60,924 nucleotides of DNA from Blautia sp. (GCA_023664455.1 JAMPFM010000012.1:1-60924), one strand, 5' to 3'; shown: positions 9,298 through 18,536, numbered from the stretch's first letter. Notes: generated by a model from the letters alone, not told the origin. Numbers and translations: made by a program.

Positions 9298-9326
9298 ATT
9301 CTAGCAAAACATTTTTTCTTTGTCAA
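9298..9326 (-). promoter_or_regulatory. Strong promoter of the SleB-type hydrolase gene
   Basis: TTGACA (9321-9326), 17-base spacer, TAGAAT (9298-9303) on the minus strand. Confidence 0.75.
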
Positions 9327-9354
9327 CTGTTTTCAGAATGCGAGAAATATAATT

Positions 9355-9391
9355 CAAAAATAAAGAGAGGCACAAACTGAACCTCTCTTTA
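9355..9391 (-). terminator. Terminator of the nucleoside phosphorylase gene
   Basis: Ten-base perfect stem (9361-9370 with 9382-9391, TAAAGAGAGG and complement), 11-base loop, and TTTTTG after the stem in the leftward direction. Confidence 0.8.
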
Positions 9392-9424
9392 ACGCAAACA
9401 CACTTGCGCTACGGTTCAAACGCA
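9391..9424. repeat. Partial copy (C) of the dispersed core element
   Basis: The 34 bases match 11125-11158 at 29 positions by my count, including the uninterrupted block CGCTACGGTTCAAACGCA. Only this part of the element is present, and no long flanking inverted repeat is seen. It lies between the nucleoside phosphorylase stop and that gene's terminator. Confidence 0.7.
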
Positions 9425-9442
9425 TTGACATGATTCAACAGA

Positions 9443-10192
9443 TTAAATTCGTTTCGCAATCTCTAAGGCGATATAGAATTTATTCAAATTATGATTGGCA
9501 TCGTTCAAACTTTCCATCTCATACTTATCTTCCGATAAAACGTCCCCAGTTACAAGAAAATTATATAAATCAAAGCCATAGAAATCACAAACGGACTGCA
9601 CACCTGCCAATTCCATATCCACCGCAATACACCCTTCTTTCTGCCGCATAGCAACCTGTCCTGCTGTTTCACGCAAAAATGCATCTGTAGTCCATACCCT
9701 TCCTTCGACATAAGGAAGATGCAGCTCATCAAAGATGGAAGCTAACTTTTCGTGATTCTTAATCTCGATGTAGTCACTTGGCGGCGCATAATGATAGGAA
9801 ATTCCTTCGTCTCTATAGGCTTTTGTCGGAATAACAAATTTCCCTTGTGTTTTTTCTTTGCTGAGACTTCCTGCGGACCCAAACATGATAAACTTCTTAG
9901 CGCCAGTCAGCCAATTTGCCTCGATACAATACTCGGATGTTCCTGTAGCGCCGATTGCAGACAAATAAAAGGCAATTTCTTTTCCTTCATGGCTGAATTT
10001 ATAAATCGGACGCACCCCATTCGGCTCATTGATTTCAGCAATTTTCGTGCAAGAGTACGCAGTCAGAACCGTCTCGTAGATTTCTTTGGAAAAAATGATG
10101 ATGCAGGTATCGAGCATCCTTTTTCTCTCTCCATAATAATCCTTCAGTGTAAAGATAGGCTCCGTTTTGTTGTCAAATGAATCTGTAATCAT
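9443..10192 (-). CDS. Nucleoside phosphorylase (PNP/UDP family)
   Basis: Phosphorolysis of a ribonucleoside or deoxyribonucleoside in salvage. The 249-residue protein shows the family core: AFYLSAIGATGTSEYC, a phosphate/ribose region FIMFGSAGSLSKE, and the substrate motif CIAVDMELAGVQSVC with the Met-Glu pair that binds ribose hydroxyls, followed by FLVTGDVLSED (usually an Asp or Asn contact to the base). Substrate preference (uridine or purine) cannot be decided. The frame is open from 10213, but GGAAGGA lies eight bases before the ATG at 10192, which I take as start. It stands as a single gene with its own terminator. Confidence 0.87.
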   Translation of the reverse strand: MITDSFDNKTEPIFTLKDYYGERKRMLDTCIIIFSKEIYETVLTAYSCTKIAEINEPNGVRPIYKFSHEGKEIAFYLSAIGATGTSEYCIEANWLTGAKKFIMFGSAGSLSKEKTQGKFVIPTKAYRDEGISYHYAPPSDYIEIKNHEKLASIFDELHLPYVEGRVWTTDAFLRETAGQVAMRQKEGCIAVDMELAGVQSVCDFYGFDLYNFLVTGDVLSEDKYEMESLNDANHNLNKFYIALEIAKRI

Positions 10193-10243
10193 AGTCTTAA
10201 TCCTTCCCATCAATGATAGCTATTGTTATATGTCCCTACGCTA

Positions 10244-11038
10244 CTACATATTCTTAGACTTCTCAACACAGGCTGTTAGAGCGTCCATCACTGCGCCCCG
10301 CATTCCTCTTTCCTCTAAGACACGCACACCCTGTATCGTCGTTCCGCCCGGCGAGCATACCATGTCTTTGAGCTCGGCCGGATGTTTTCCGCTTTCTAGG
10401 ACAAGCTTGGCGCTGCCGTAAACTGCCTGCGCCGCAAATTCGTACGCCTGCGCCCTCGGCATCCCCGCCGCCACGCCAGCGTCCGCCATAGCTTCAATAA
10501 ACATAAACACATAGGCGGGCGAACTGCCGCTGACAGCGCCGACTGCATCTATCAGCCCTTCCGGCACGAGACTTGCCTTACCGAAACTTCTCATCAGCGC
10601 AAGACTCGTTTCCTTTTCCTCTTCGGAAACCAGCCCGTTCATACATACGCCTGTGCAGCCTTCCCCAACCAGCGCGGGGGTATTGGGCATACACCGTACC
10701 AGTTTCACCGGTCTGCCAAAAGCCTCCTCTATCCATGCCAGACTTTTTCCCGCCGCAATGCTGATGATTAAAGTATCCTCCCTGACAGCCTCCCTGATTT
10801 CCCCGATAACCTCCGCCAGAAACTGCGGCTTCACTGCCAGAATCAAAATATCTGACACAGATGTCACATCTACATTCTTTTCCCGTACCTGAATAGCGTA
10901 CTTTGCCGCCATCTTATCTCTCGTCGCTGCTGTTTTGGCGCTGCCTATGATATCTTCCGCCTTTGCCATTTTCTTCTGCAGCATTCCGCCAATCATAGCC
11001 TCCGCCATATTTCCCAAGCCAATAAAACCGATTTTCAT
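10244..11038 (-). CDS. proC: Pyrroline-5-carboxylate reductase
   Basis: Last step of proline synthesis, NAD(P)H-dependent. The 264-residue product starts with the Rossmann motif IGFIGLGNMAEAMIGGML and contains SIAAGKSLAWIEEAFG, the MPNTPALVGEGCTG motif and the C-terminal dimer region with GAVSGSSPAYVFMFIEAM, PRAQAYEFAAQ and VCSPGGTTIQGVRVLEE. AAAGG abuts an ATG at 11047, but the ATG at 11038 has nine-base spacing and is preferred. Upstream lies the long inverted-repeat element (copy A). No proA or proB is near. Confidence 0.96.
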   Translation of the reverse strand: MKIGFIGLGNMAEAMIGGMLQKKMAKAEDIIGSAKTAATRDKMAAKYAIQVREKNVDVTSVSDILILAVKPQFLAEVIGEIREAVREDTLIISIAAGKSLAWIEEAFGRPVKLVRCMPNTPALVGEGCTGVCMNGLVSEEEKETSLALMRSFGKASLVPEGLIDAVGAVSGSSPAYVFMFIEAMADAGVAAGMPRAQAYEFAAQAVYGSAKLVLESGKHPAELKDMVCSPGGTTIQGVRVLEERGMRGAVMDALTACVEKSKNM

Positions 11039-11103
11039 GTTGTTCATCCTTTCTTATTCAGTTTTTTCAAAGGTAATTCTGAAACTAAGATGTTGCACCG
11101 TCC

Positions 11104-11250
11104 GTTGCACAGAAGATACAATCCAACGCAGGCACGCTCTCGCTACGGTTCAAACGCAGCGGTACTAAGTTCAAAAGCCGCGGGGCGTCTTTTTCACTAA
11201 GTACCGGCGTTTTCACAGTACCTGCTTTTGGATTGTATCTTCTGCGCAAC
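11104..11250. repeat. Dispersed element copy A with long inverted-repeat arms
   Basis: Arms 11104-11125 and 11229-11250 are inverted repeats of 22 bases with one mismatch (left arm starts GTTGCACAGAAGATACAATC). The enclosed 103 bases contain a conserved core, AACGCAGCGGTACTAAG, TTCAAAAGCC and TTTTTCACTAAGT, which recurs in inverted orientation in copy B. Inside the core CGGTACT and AGTACCG could form an inner stem. It occupies the gap between the rRNA methylase stop and proC. Confidence 0.8.
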
Positions 11251-11319
11251 TACGCATTCCCACATTTTAAACTTTAGTTTCGCAATTATCTACATAGATT
11301 CGGGGGGCAAAAGGCTTTT

Positions 11320-12114
11320 TCACAATCCCGCCCGCCGCTGCCTCGCCGCCTCAAACATTAAAAGCGACGACGCTACCGCCGCATTCAGTGATTCCACTTT
11401 CCCCTGCATCGGAATCTTTACCGCCACATCTGCGCATGCCGCCGTTTCTTTTTGCAGACCATTTGACTCATTGCCGATTAAGAATGCGCTCCCCATTTTA
11501 TAGTCACGCGTGTCATAAATTTCTGCTCCTTGTAGATGCGCCGCATAGACAGTAATTTTCTGCTGCTGTAATTTCCTTATCATTTCCGGTAAAGATTCTG
11601 TATATAAAAATGGCGTCCGGTAGATGGAACCCATCGTGGAGCGAATCGTTTTGGGATTATAGATGTCCACCGTATCGGCGCTCATGATAATGCCGGATAC
11701 CCCGGCTCCTTCCGCAGAACGCACAATCGTGCCAAGATTGCCTGGATCCTGTATTCCTTCTAAGAGCGCCAGCAGCGGATTGGGCATAGCAAGCATTTCT
11801 TCTACAGTATACCGGTACTGTTTCATCACGCATAAAATTCCCTGCGGCGTCTTCGTATCTGACATTTTCTGAAAAACGTCGTTTGCTGCCGTTTCACATA
11901 TTTTTGACACTTCTGTCAGCTTTTTGGCACATGACACGGGTGTCTGTTTTGAAAAACTTGTCGAAATATAGACTTTTTCTATCCGTTCTATCGGCGCTTC
12001 GAGAAACATTTTGACGCCTTCCACGATAAAAAGTCCCTGTTCTTTTCTCGCTTTCGCTTTTTGGACAAGCTGCACGACCTCCCGGACGCCTCTATTTCCA
12101 TGACTCGTTATCAC
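11320..12114 (-). CDS. TrmH/SpoU family RNA 2'-O-methyltransferase
   Basis: Predicted SAM-dependent ribose methylase of rRNA or tRNA (SPOUT superfamily). Residues 1-95 form the substrate-binding domain (NRGVREVVQLVQKAKARKEQ). SpoU motif 1 is LEGIQDPGNLGTIVRSAEGAGV, motif 2 SAFLIGNESNGL and motif 3 VKIPMQGKVESLNAAVASS, the knot that binds SAM. 264 residues, as for RlmB-like proteins. Two GTG codons are possible; the one at 12114 lies six bases after GGAGGG and is preferred over 12120, which abuts it. The exact target nucleotide is not predictable. Confidence 0.9.
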   Translation of the reverse strand: MITSHGNRGVREVVQLVQKAKARKEQGLFIVEGVKMFLEAPIERIEKVYISTSFSKQTPVSCAKKLTEVSKICETAANDVFQKMSDTKTPQGILCVMKQYRYTVEEMLAMPNPLLALLEGIQDPGNLGTIVRSAEGAGVSGIIMSADTVDIYNPKTIRSTMGSIYRTPFLYTESLPEMIRKLQQQKITVYAAHLQGAEIYDTRDYKMGSAFLIGNESNGLQKETAACADVAVKIPMQGKVESLNAAVASSLLMFEAARQRRAGL

Positions 12115-12203
12115 AACCACCCCTCCTTACTTTCCCTGCAAACAAGAAAATCGCTCCGTGATCATCTTATATTGTCGGGCAATTCCTAAATTAAATAGAA
12201 ATT

Positions 12204-12230
12204 CCCCCGCATGACAATGCCATCCGGGGG
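12204..12230 (-). terminator. Probable terminator of pfkA
   Basis: CCCCCG/CGGGGG stem with a partly self-complementary interior, about 115 bp after the pfkA stop in the leftward direction, followed by AATTTCTATTTAATTT. Confidence 0.5.
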
Positions 12231-12345
12231 CTGACCTTTCTCACTCGATGATGCTTCCATACACTTTCCTATTTATATAGTAGAAATCCTATATAGCAGA
12301 AATCTTTTCCTTTATTTTCAAGTTTGCAAAACAAAGCTCAATTTA

Positions 12346-13320
12346 TTATAATGCAAGAACCTTACTTACCTCATATACATATTCAGGAATGCTCTTCTGC
12401 ATATTCAAGGCTTCTTCGATATCAAAATCCAGAAACTCGCCATGCTGATAACCGACAACCCGGTTGGATTTGCCGGCGCAGAGAATATCCGCTGCGTATG
12501 CGCCCATGATGGAAGCATAATAGCGATCCTTGCAGGTCGGCGCGCCGCCCCGCTGTAAATAGCCAAGAATCGTAGCTCTTGTTTCCATACCAGTCGCCGC
12601 TTCAATCCGTCTCGCCATAGAAGTGGAATGCCCGATGCCTTCCGCATTGATGATGATATGATGCGTCTTGCCGCGTTTTCTGCTGGCAATAATATTATTG
12701 ATAATTTCCTGCTCGTTGTAATCGTATTTCTCTGGTAAAAGAATGTCTTCCGCACCGTTGGCGATACCGCACCAAAGCGCGATATAACCGGCGTTTCTGC
12801 CCATAACTTCGATAATGCTGCACCGTTCATGGGAAGAAGATGTATCACGGACTTTGTCGATAGCGTCCATTGCCGTATTGACCGCCGTATCAAAGCCGAT
12901 GGTATATTCCGTACAAGCGATATCTAAATCGATAGTCCCCGGCAGCCCGATGGTATTGACGCCGAGTTTAGCAAGCGCCTGCGCCCCGCGGTAAGAACCG
13001 TCCCCGCCGATAACGACCAGACCGTCTATTCTATATTTACGGCAGATATCCGCGGCTTTTTCCTGCCCTTCCTTCGTGCGCATTTCCGAACAGCGCGCCG
13101 TTCCAAGAATGGTTCCCCCACGCTGGATGGTATCGGAAACATACCACTTTTCCAAATCTATGATTTCTTCGTTCATAAGACCCTGATAGCCTTTTTTGAT
13201 GCCTTTTACTTTGACGCCGTTCGCTATGCCTTTCCTGACGACGGCACGAATCGCGGCGTTCATACCCGGTGCGTCACCGCCGCTTGTTAAAACGCCGATT
13301 GTTTTTATTTCTTTTGCCAC
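12346..13320 (-). CDS. pfkA: ATP-dependent 6-phosphofructokinase
   Basis: Phosphorylates fructose 6-phosphate in glycolysis. The 324 residues contain the ATP-binding GVLTSGGDAPGMNAAIRAVV, the VVIGGDGSYRGA motif (Gly after GGD indicates ATP rather than pyrophosphate) and the catalytic loop PGTIDLDIACTEYTIGFDTA. In classic PfkA this loop reads TIDND, so Asn is replaced by Leu here while both catalytic Asp residues remain. MGRNAGYIAL and LGYLQRGGAPT are also present. The start is taken as the GTG at 13320, ten bases after AAAGG; the longer frame begins at a TTG without a ribosome site. It follows dnaE. Confidence 0.95.
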   Translation of the reverse strand: MAKEIKTIGVLTSGGDAPGMNAAIRAVVRKGIANGVKVKGIKKGYQGLMNEEIIDLEKWYVSDTIQRGGTILGTARCSEMRTKEGQEKAADICRKYRIDGLVVIGGDGSYRGAQALAKLGVNTIGLPGTIDLDIACTEYTIGFDTAVNTAMDAIDKVRDTSSSHERCSIIEVMGRNAGYIALWCGIANGAEDILLPEKYDYNEQEIINNIIASRKRGKTHHIIINAEGIGHSTSMARRIEAATGMETRATILGYLQRGGAPTCKDRYYASIMGAYAADILCAGKSNRVVGYQHGEFLDFDIEEALNMQKSIPEYVYEVSKVLAL

Positions 13321-13437
13321 GTTTCCACATCCTTTCAACCGCTCTGATACGCATCAGCCGCTTTTCTATTGTTTTTATTTTACCTTAATTATCCTTGCTT
13401 TTCAATCCCTTTTTCACGAAGCGGATGTATGGGAAAT

Positions 13438-16400
13438 CTATACAGAAACGACCCGGATATTATCCTTCCCGTACAGCGTCTCCAATTTCCCAACCAGCGC
13501 GGCATCGGCATTGACGTTTCTATTCGGCGGCAGGGTTTTTAAGGCTTTCGGATTTTCGATGTAAATCACAACGCTGTCGCCGCCTTCCGAATCATGCAAA
13601 GAGGCGAGAAGTTCTTTTTCCTTCTGCTCAAACATTTCCTTCGTGGCAAACTTAATCCAGAGCTTCTTGGGTATTTCATCAAAAGATAAAATTTTCTCAC
13701 AAATCAGCTTGGCGTCTTTTTCATCCTCTGCATTGACTCTTCCTTTGACAAAAACTTTCCTGTCTTCTATCAGCCTATCGGCGTTCTTTTCATAGTCCCT
13801 TGGGAAAACAATCACTTCTGTCGTTCCCAGCAAATCCTCTATCTGAAGAAACGCCATAACCTTTTCATTCTTCGTATATTTCAGCCTTTTATCTGCAATA
13901 ATGCCGCCGATTGTCACATTCTGCCCCTCTTTTACGGCGGTGGTGTTCGTCTCCTCATCCAGCAGGAAATCCGATGCAGTGTTGGTGATATGTTTCTGCC
14001 AGATTTCCCTATACTCGTCCAAAGGATGTCCGCTGACATAGATGCCCAGCACTTCTTTTTCAAAACTCAGTTTCATCTCTTCGGAATATTCCCCGACATC
14101 CGGCAGTTTGATTTCATAACTCTCTTTTTCTTCCTCTGAAACGATGTCAAAAAGGGATAACTGTCCCGCCATATTGTTTTTCTTGTCCTGGGAAATGCTA
14201 TCCATAATCTGCACATACACGCTCATAAACTGCTTTCTCGTGCCCCCCAGACTGTCCATCGCGCCCGCCTTGATAAAATTCTCAACGGCGCGCCGGTTCA
14301 TTTCCTTGTCCGACATGCGGGAAATGAAATCTTTCAGATTGGTATAAGGTCCCCGCTGCCTTCTTTCCGTGACGACCGCCTCGATGACCGGACGCCCGAT
14401 GCTTTTGATTGCTGTAAGCGCATAGCGAATAGAGTCTCCGGAAACGGAAAAACCGCTTTCCCCTTCATTGATATCCGGCGGCAGAATCGGGATTCCCATG
14501 TTTCTACACGCCATGATATATTCTGACACTTTTCTGGAATTGTCGATGACGGACGTCAGCAAAGCCGCCATAAATTCTATCGGATGATAGCATTTTAAAT
14601 ACGCCGTCTGATAGGAAACCACTGCATAGCACGCCGCATGGGATTTATTAAAAGCATACTTGGCAAAATCCATCATCGTATCGTAAATGTGATTCGCCAC
14701 CTGCGTGGATATGCCGTTTGCCACGCAGCCGGGCACCTTTTCATCAGGATTCCCGTAAATAAAATTTTTCCGCTCCTGCTCCATCACATGCTGCTTCTTC
14801 TTACTCATGGCACGCCGCACCAAATCGCTGCGCCCCATCGTGTAACCGCCCAGCTCCCGTACAATCTGCATAACTTGTTCCTGATAGACGATACACCCGT
14901 AAGTAGGCGAGAGAATCGGTTCTAACTGCGGGCAGTCATAAGTAATCGAGGCGGGGTCATTTTTTCCCTTGATATATTTGGGAATAAAGTCCATCGGTCC
15001 CGGACGATACAAAGAAATCCCCGCGATTACATCTTCTAAGCTCTGCGGTTTTAACTCTTTCATAAAGCTTTTCATCCCGCCGCTTTCTAACTGGAACACG
15101 CCGTCCGTGCGTCCGGTTCCAATAGAAGCAAGCACGACGGGGTCGTTATAATCAATGTTGTCAATATCTATGACAATGCCTTTATCTTTCTCAACCATCC
15201 TGACCGCATTCTGGATGACGGTCAGTGTGCGCAGTCCCAGGAAATCCATTTTCAGCAAACCCAGCTCTTCCACGGTGGTCATCGGAAACTGGGTCGTAAT
15301 AGATGCGTCCACGCCTCTCGAAAGAGGTACGAATTTTTCCGCCGCTTCCGGGCAGATAACCACGCCCGCAGCATGGGTGGACGTATGTCTCGGCAGTCCT
15401 TCCAAGCGTTTCGACATGTTGATGAGTTCCTGTACCTGCTCGTCCTCCGTATATAATTTCTTTAATTCCGGGTTCATCTCTAAGGCTCTGTCTATCGTGA
15501 TATTCAGCTCCTGCGGAACCATTTTCGCAATCGAATCCACATAGGCGTAAGGCAGATCCATAACCCGCCCCACGTCCCGGATAACGCCCTTCGCCGCCAT
15601 CGTACCGAAAGTCACAATCTGCACTACCTTATCCGAACCATATTTTTGACTAACATAGTCAATCACTTCCTGCCTTCTTTCATAGCAGAAATCCACGTCG
15701 ATATCCGGCATGGAAACACGCTCCGGGTTCAGAAAACGCTCGAAGAGAAGGCTGTATCTGATCGGGTCTATATTCGTAATCCGCAGACAGTAAGAAACGA
15801 TGCTTCCCGCCGCCGAACCGCGCCCCGGTCCGACCGCAATGCCATTTTCCCGACAGAAATTAATATAATCCCATACAATCAGAAAATAGTCCACGAATCC
15901 CATCGTCTTGATAATATGAAGCTCGTACTCCATTCTTTCCTGCAATGTCCCGTCGTCTTCCGGGTAGCGCTGCGCCAGCCCTTCCTGACAAAGTTTCTGT
16001 AGATACGTCCAGGAATCATATCCTTCCGGCGCCTCATAACGGGGCACCTTGTATACGCCAAATTCAATTTCCACATGACACCTGTCTGCGATACGCTGGG
16101 TATTTTCCACCGCTTCCCAGGCATAGGGAAAAAGTCCTTTCATTTCCTCTTCACTTTTCACATAATACTGCCCGCCCACATAGCGCATCCTGTCTTCATC
16201 CGCAAGTTTTTTACCAGTCTGTAAACAGAGCAGGATGTCGTGGGATTTTTCATCCTCCGCATAAGTATAGTGGACGTCGTTCGTCGCCACCAGCGGAATG
16301 TCCAGCTCTTGGCTGATTTTTAAAAGCGCGGCGTTGACGGTTTTCTGCTCTGGAATGCCGTGATCCTGTAATTCCAGAAAATAATTCCCTTTTCCAAAAC

Positions 16401-16893
16401 AATCCTCATACTTTCTCGCCGCTTTTTTCGCCTCATCGATCAGCCCTTTCTGGATATAACGCGGCACCTCGCCCGCCAGACAGGCGGAAAGGGCGATAAT
16501 TCCCTCATGGAACTCCTGCAGCACTTCCATATCCACACGGGGCTTATAATAATATCCTTCCGTAAAACCGCGGCTGACGATTTTCACCAGATTGGCATAG
16601 CCGGTATTATTTTCCGCCAGAAGGACCAAGTGATAATACCTGTCTTCCCCGCCTACCAGCTCTTTGTCAAAACGGGAATTGGGGGCGACATAAACCTCAC
16701 AGCCGATAATCGGATTGATGCCCGCCTCTTTTGCCGCCTTATAAAAATCGATAACGCCATACATGACTCCGTGATCCGTAATCGCCGCGCTGTCCATGCC
16801 CAGCTCCTTTACGCGTTTTACATATTCTTTTATTTTATTCGAGCCGTCCAAAAGACTGTATTCCGTGTGGACGTGTAGGTGGGTGAATGCCAT
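13438..16893 (-). CDS. dnaE: DNA polymerase III alpha subunit (DnaE type)
   Basis: C-family replicative polymerase. The 1151-residue protein begins with the PHP domain (FTHLHVHTEYSLLDG), then the palm with GPGRGSAAGS and the catalytic aspartates in MPDIDVDFCYERR, the fingers (GVFQLESGGMKSFM, SLYRPGPMDFIPKYI), a helix-hairpin-helix tract (IKSIGRPVIEAVV) and a C-terminal OB fold (VTIGGIIADKRLKYT). There is no inserted exonuclease domain, so it is not PolC. The ATG at 16893 follows AAAGG by ten bases and is preferred over the upstream ATG at 16917. pfkA follows on the same strand. Confidence 0.97.
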   Translation of the reverse strand: MAFTHLHVHTEYSLLDGSNKIKEYVKRVKELGMDSAAITDHGVMYGVIDFYKAAKEAGINPIIGCEVYVAPNSRFDKELVGGEDRYYHLVLLAENNTGYANLVKIVSRGFTEGYYYKPRVDMEVLQEFHEGIIALSACLAGEVPRYIQKGLIDEAKKAARKYEDCFGKGNYFLELQDHGIPEQKTVNAALLKISQELDIPLVATNDVHYTYAEDEKSHDILLCLQTGKKLADEDRMRYVGGQYYVKSEEEMKGLFPYAWEAVENTQRIADRCHVEIEFGVYKVPRYEAPEGYDSWTYLQKLCQEGLAQRYPEDDGTLQERMEYELHIIKTMGFVDYFLIVWDYINFCRENGIAVGPGRGSAAGSIVSYCLRITNIDPIRYSLLFERFLNPERVSMPDIDVDFCYERRQEVIDYVSQKYGSDKVVQIVTFGTMAAKGVIRDVGRVMDLPYAYVDSIAKMVPQELNITIDRALEMNPELKKLYTEDEQVQELINMSKRLEGLPRHTSTHAAGVVICPEAAEKFVPLSRGVDASITTQFPMTTVEELGLLKMDFLGLRTLTVIQNAVRMVEKDKGIVIDIDNIDYNDPVVLASIGTGRTDGVFQLESGGMKSFMKELKPQSLEDVIAGISLYRPGPMDFIPKYIKGKNDPASITYDCPQLEPILSPTYGCIVYQEQVMQIVRELGGYTMGRSDLVRRAMSKKKQHVMEQERKNFIYGNPDEKVPGCVANGISTQVANHIYDTMMDFAKYAFNKSHAACYAVVSYQTAYLKCYHPIEFMAALLTSVIDNSRKVSEYIMACRNMGIPILPPDINEGESGFSVSGDSIRYALTAIKSIGRPVIEAVVTERRQRGPYTNLKDFISRMSDKEMNRRAVENFIKAGAMDSLGGTRKQFMSVYVQIMDSISQDKKNNMAGQLSLFDIVSEEEKESYEIKLPDVGEYSEEMKLSFEKEVLGIYVSGHPLDEYREIWQKHITNTASDFLLDEETNTTAVKEGQNVTIGGIIADKRLKYTKNEKVMAFLQIEDLLGTTEVIVFPRDYEKNADRLIEDRKVFVKGRVNAEDEKDAKLICEKILSFDEIPKKLWIKFATKEMFEQKEKELLASLHDSEGGDSVVIYIENPKALKTLPPNRNVNADAALVGKLETLYGKDNIRVVSV

Positions 16894-16950
16894 GAGGGGA
16901 TATCCTTTCTTTATCATCTTTCAACACTATATAGTATACCTTATTCTCCC

Positions 16951-16982
16951 AAAAAAGGATATGCCATTTTGACATATCCTTT
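16951..16982 (-). terminator. Terminator of metK
   Basis: Ten-base perfect stem AAAGGATATG/CATATCCTTT (16954-16982) with nine-base loop and a T run on the minus strand, 75 bp after the metK stop. Confidence 0.85.
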
Positions 16983-17056
16983 CTAAATATCTGTTTTATT
17001 TCAATATCTATTGATTCAATATCTTTCCGCCACTTCTATTTCGCCCAAAACATCCC

Positions 17057-18262
17057 TTATAAATACTTCTTCAGCGTATCCGCCTTATCCACTTTTTCCC
17101 AAGGCAGATCCAAATCGTTGCGTCCGAAATGTCCGTAAGCTGCGGTCTGTTTGTAAATCGGACGGCGAAGGTCTAACATCTTGATGATGCCAGCCGGACG
17201 TAAGTCGAAGTTTTCACGGACAATTTCTACCAGTTTCTCATCGGATACCTTGCCTGTCCCGAAGGTGTCTACCATGACGGAAGTGGGCTGAGCTACGCCG
17301 ATAGCATAGGATAACTGGATTTCACATTTATCCGCCAGACCTGCTGCTACAATGTTCTTTGCCACATAACGCGCTGCATAAGCTGCAGAACGGTCAACCT
17401 TCGTGCAGTCTTTTCCAGAGAAAGCGCCGCCGCCGTGACGCGCATAGCCGCCGTAGGTATCCACGATAATCTTACGTCCTGTCAGACCTGCGTCGCCGTG
17501 AGGTCCGCCGATAACGAAACGTCCCGTAGGATTGATGAAGAATTTAGTGTTGTCGTCTACAAGCTCTTTCGGAAGCACGGGGTCAAATACATATTTTTTG
17601 ATATCCTCATGAATCTGCTCCTGCTTCACATCTGCATCATGCTGCGTGGATAAAACCACCGCCTCTAATCTTACCGGCTTGCCTTCCTCGTCATATTCTA
17701 CGGATACCTGGCTCTTGCCATCCGGTCTGAGATATTTTAATGTACCGTCTTTTCTGACTTTGGTCAACTGCAGCGCCAGTTTGTGCGCCAGAGAAATCGG
17801 ATAGGGCATTAACTCTTCTGTTTCGTTGGTCGCATAACCAAACATCATACCCTGATCTCCTGCGCCGATGGCCTCGATTTCCGCATCGGACATTTTATTT
17901 TCTGCAGACCCTTCCTGTTGTTTTGCTTCCAGCGCCTTATCAACGCCCATCGCGATATCTGCGGACTGTTCGTCGATTGCTACCATAACGGCGCAGGTAT
18001 TGCCGTCAAAACCGTACTCTGATTTGGTGTAACCGATTTCTTTTACGGTATCGCGCACGATTTTCTGAATATCCACATAGGCATTGGTGGTAATTTCGCC
18101 GGTTACTAATACAAAACCGGTGCAGGTTGCCGTCTCGCAGGCAACGCGGCTCATGGGGTCTTTTTCCATGCATGCATCCAGAATCGCGTCTGAGATAGCG
18201 TCGCAGACTTTATCGGGATGCCCTTCTGTTACTGATTCCGAGGTAAATAGTCTTTTTTCCAT
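17057..18262 (-). CDS. metK: S-adenosylmethionine synthetase
   Basis: Makes SAM from methionine and ATP. The 401-residue protein has the N-terminal [19 protein letters not shown], the ATP loop [12 protein letters not shown], the [20 protein letters not shown] signature and the [16 protein letters not shown] motif. GGAG lies seven bases before the ATG. Expression is predicted to be switched off by SAM through the S-box leader and intrinsic terminator upstream; a TTGACA promoter precedes that leader and a strong terminator follows the gene, so it is a self-contained transcription unit. Confidence 0.98.
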   Translation of the reverse strand: MEKRLFTSESVTEGHPDKVCDAISDAILDACMEKDPMSRVACETATCTGFVLVTGEITTNAYVDIQKIVRDTVKEIGYTKSEYGFDGNTCAVMVAIDEQSADIAMGVDKALEAKQQEGSAENKMSDAEIEAIGAGDQGMMFGYATNETEELMPYPISLAHKLALQLTKVRKDGTLKYLRPDGKSQVSVEYDEEGKPVRLEAVVLSTQHDADVKQEQIHEDIKKYVFDPVLPKELVDDNTKFFINPTGRFVIGGPHGDAGLTGRKIIVDTYGGYARHGGGAFSGKDCTKVDRSAAYAARYVAKNIVAAGLADKCEIQLSYAIGVAQPTSVMVDTFGTGKVSDEKLVEIVRENFDLRPAGIIKMLDLRRPIYKQTAAYGHFGRNDLDLPWEKVDKADTLKKYL

Positions 18263-18320
18263 TTCCTTTCTCCTTTTCCTTCACTTTTGTTTCTGTACCC
18301 GCGCAACAAATTTGTCACGC

Positions 18321-18348
18321 AAAAAATCCGCTTATCGAAATAAGCGGA
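18321..18348 (-). terminator. Expression-platform terminator of the SAM riboswitch
   Basis: TCCGCTTAT/ATAAGCGGA stem (18327-18348) followed by six T residues on the minus strand, between the S-box aptamer and metK. Confidence 0.85.
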
Positions 18349-18370
18349 CCTGACAGTCAATGTTCAAATC

Positions 18371-18482
18371 CTCTTATTGTTCGACCTGCCCTAGGCAGTT
18401 TACTCGCTCAGGTTAGCACCTTCCATACTGGGGTTGCCGTGGCTTCATCGATCCTATGTATCTCCACCACTCTGAATAAGAG
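18371..18482 (-). promoter_or_regulatory. SAM-I (S-box) riboswitch aptamer
   Basis: Read on the minus strand, the region starts and ends with the P1 halves CTCTTATT and AATAAGAG and carries the conserved S-box blocks AGAGTGGTGGAG, GATGAAGCC, CGGCAACC and AAGGTGCTAA in the proper order. SAM binding should favour the downstream terminator and lower metK expression. The match to the family is by its well-known consensus, not by a covariance-model search. Confidence 0.93.
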
Positions 18483-18536
18483 AAAACATTGTTCCTCATG
18501 GGAACATCCTTTATAAAATTGTCATTTCTACAAACT

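Noticed and set aside
13399-13420. TTCACGAAGCGGATG as another member of the ACGAGYG hairpin family.
   Set aside because: The loop has an extra A and there are no complementary flanks to form a stem.
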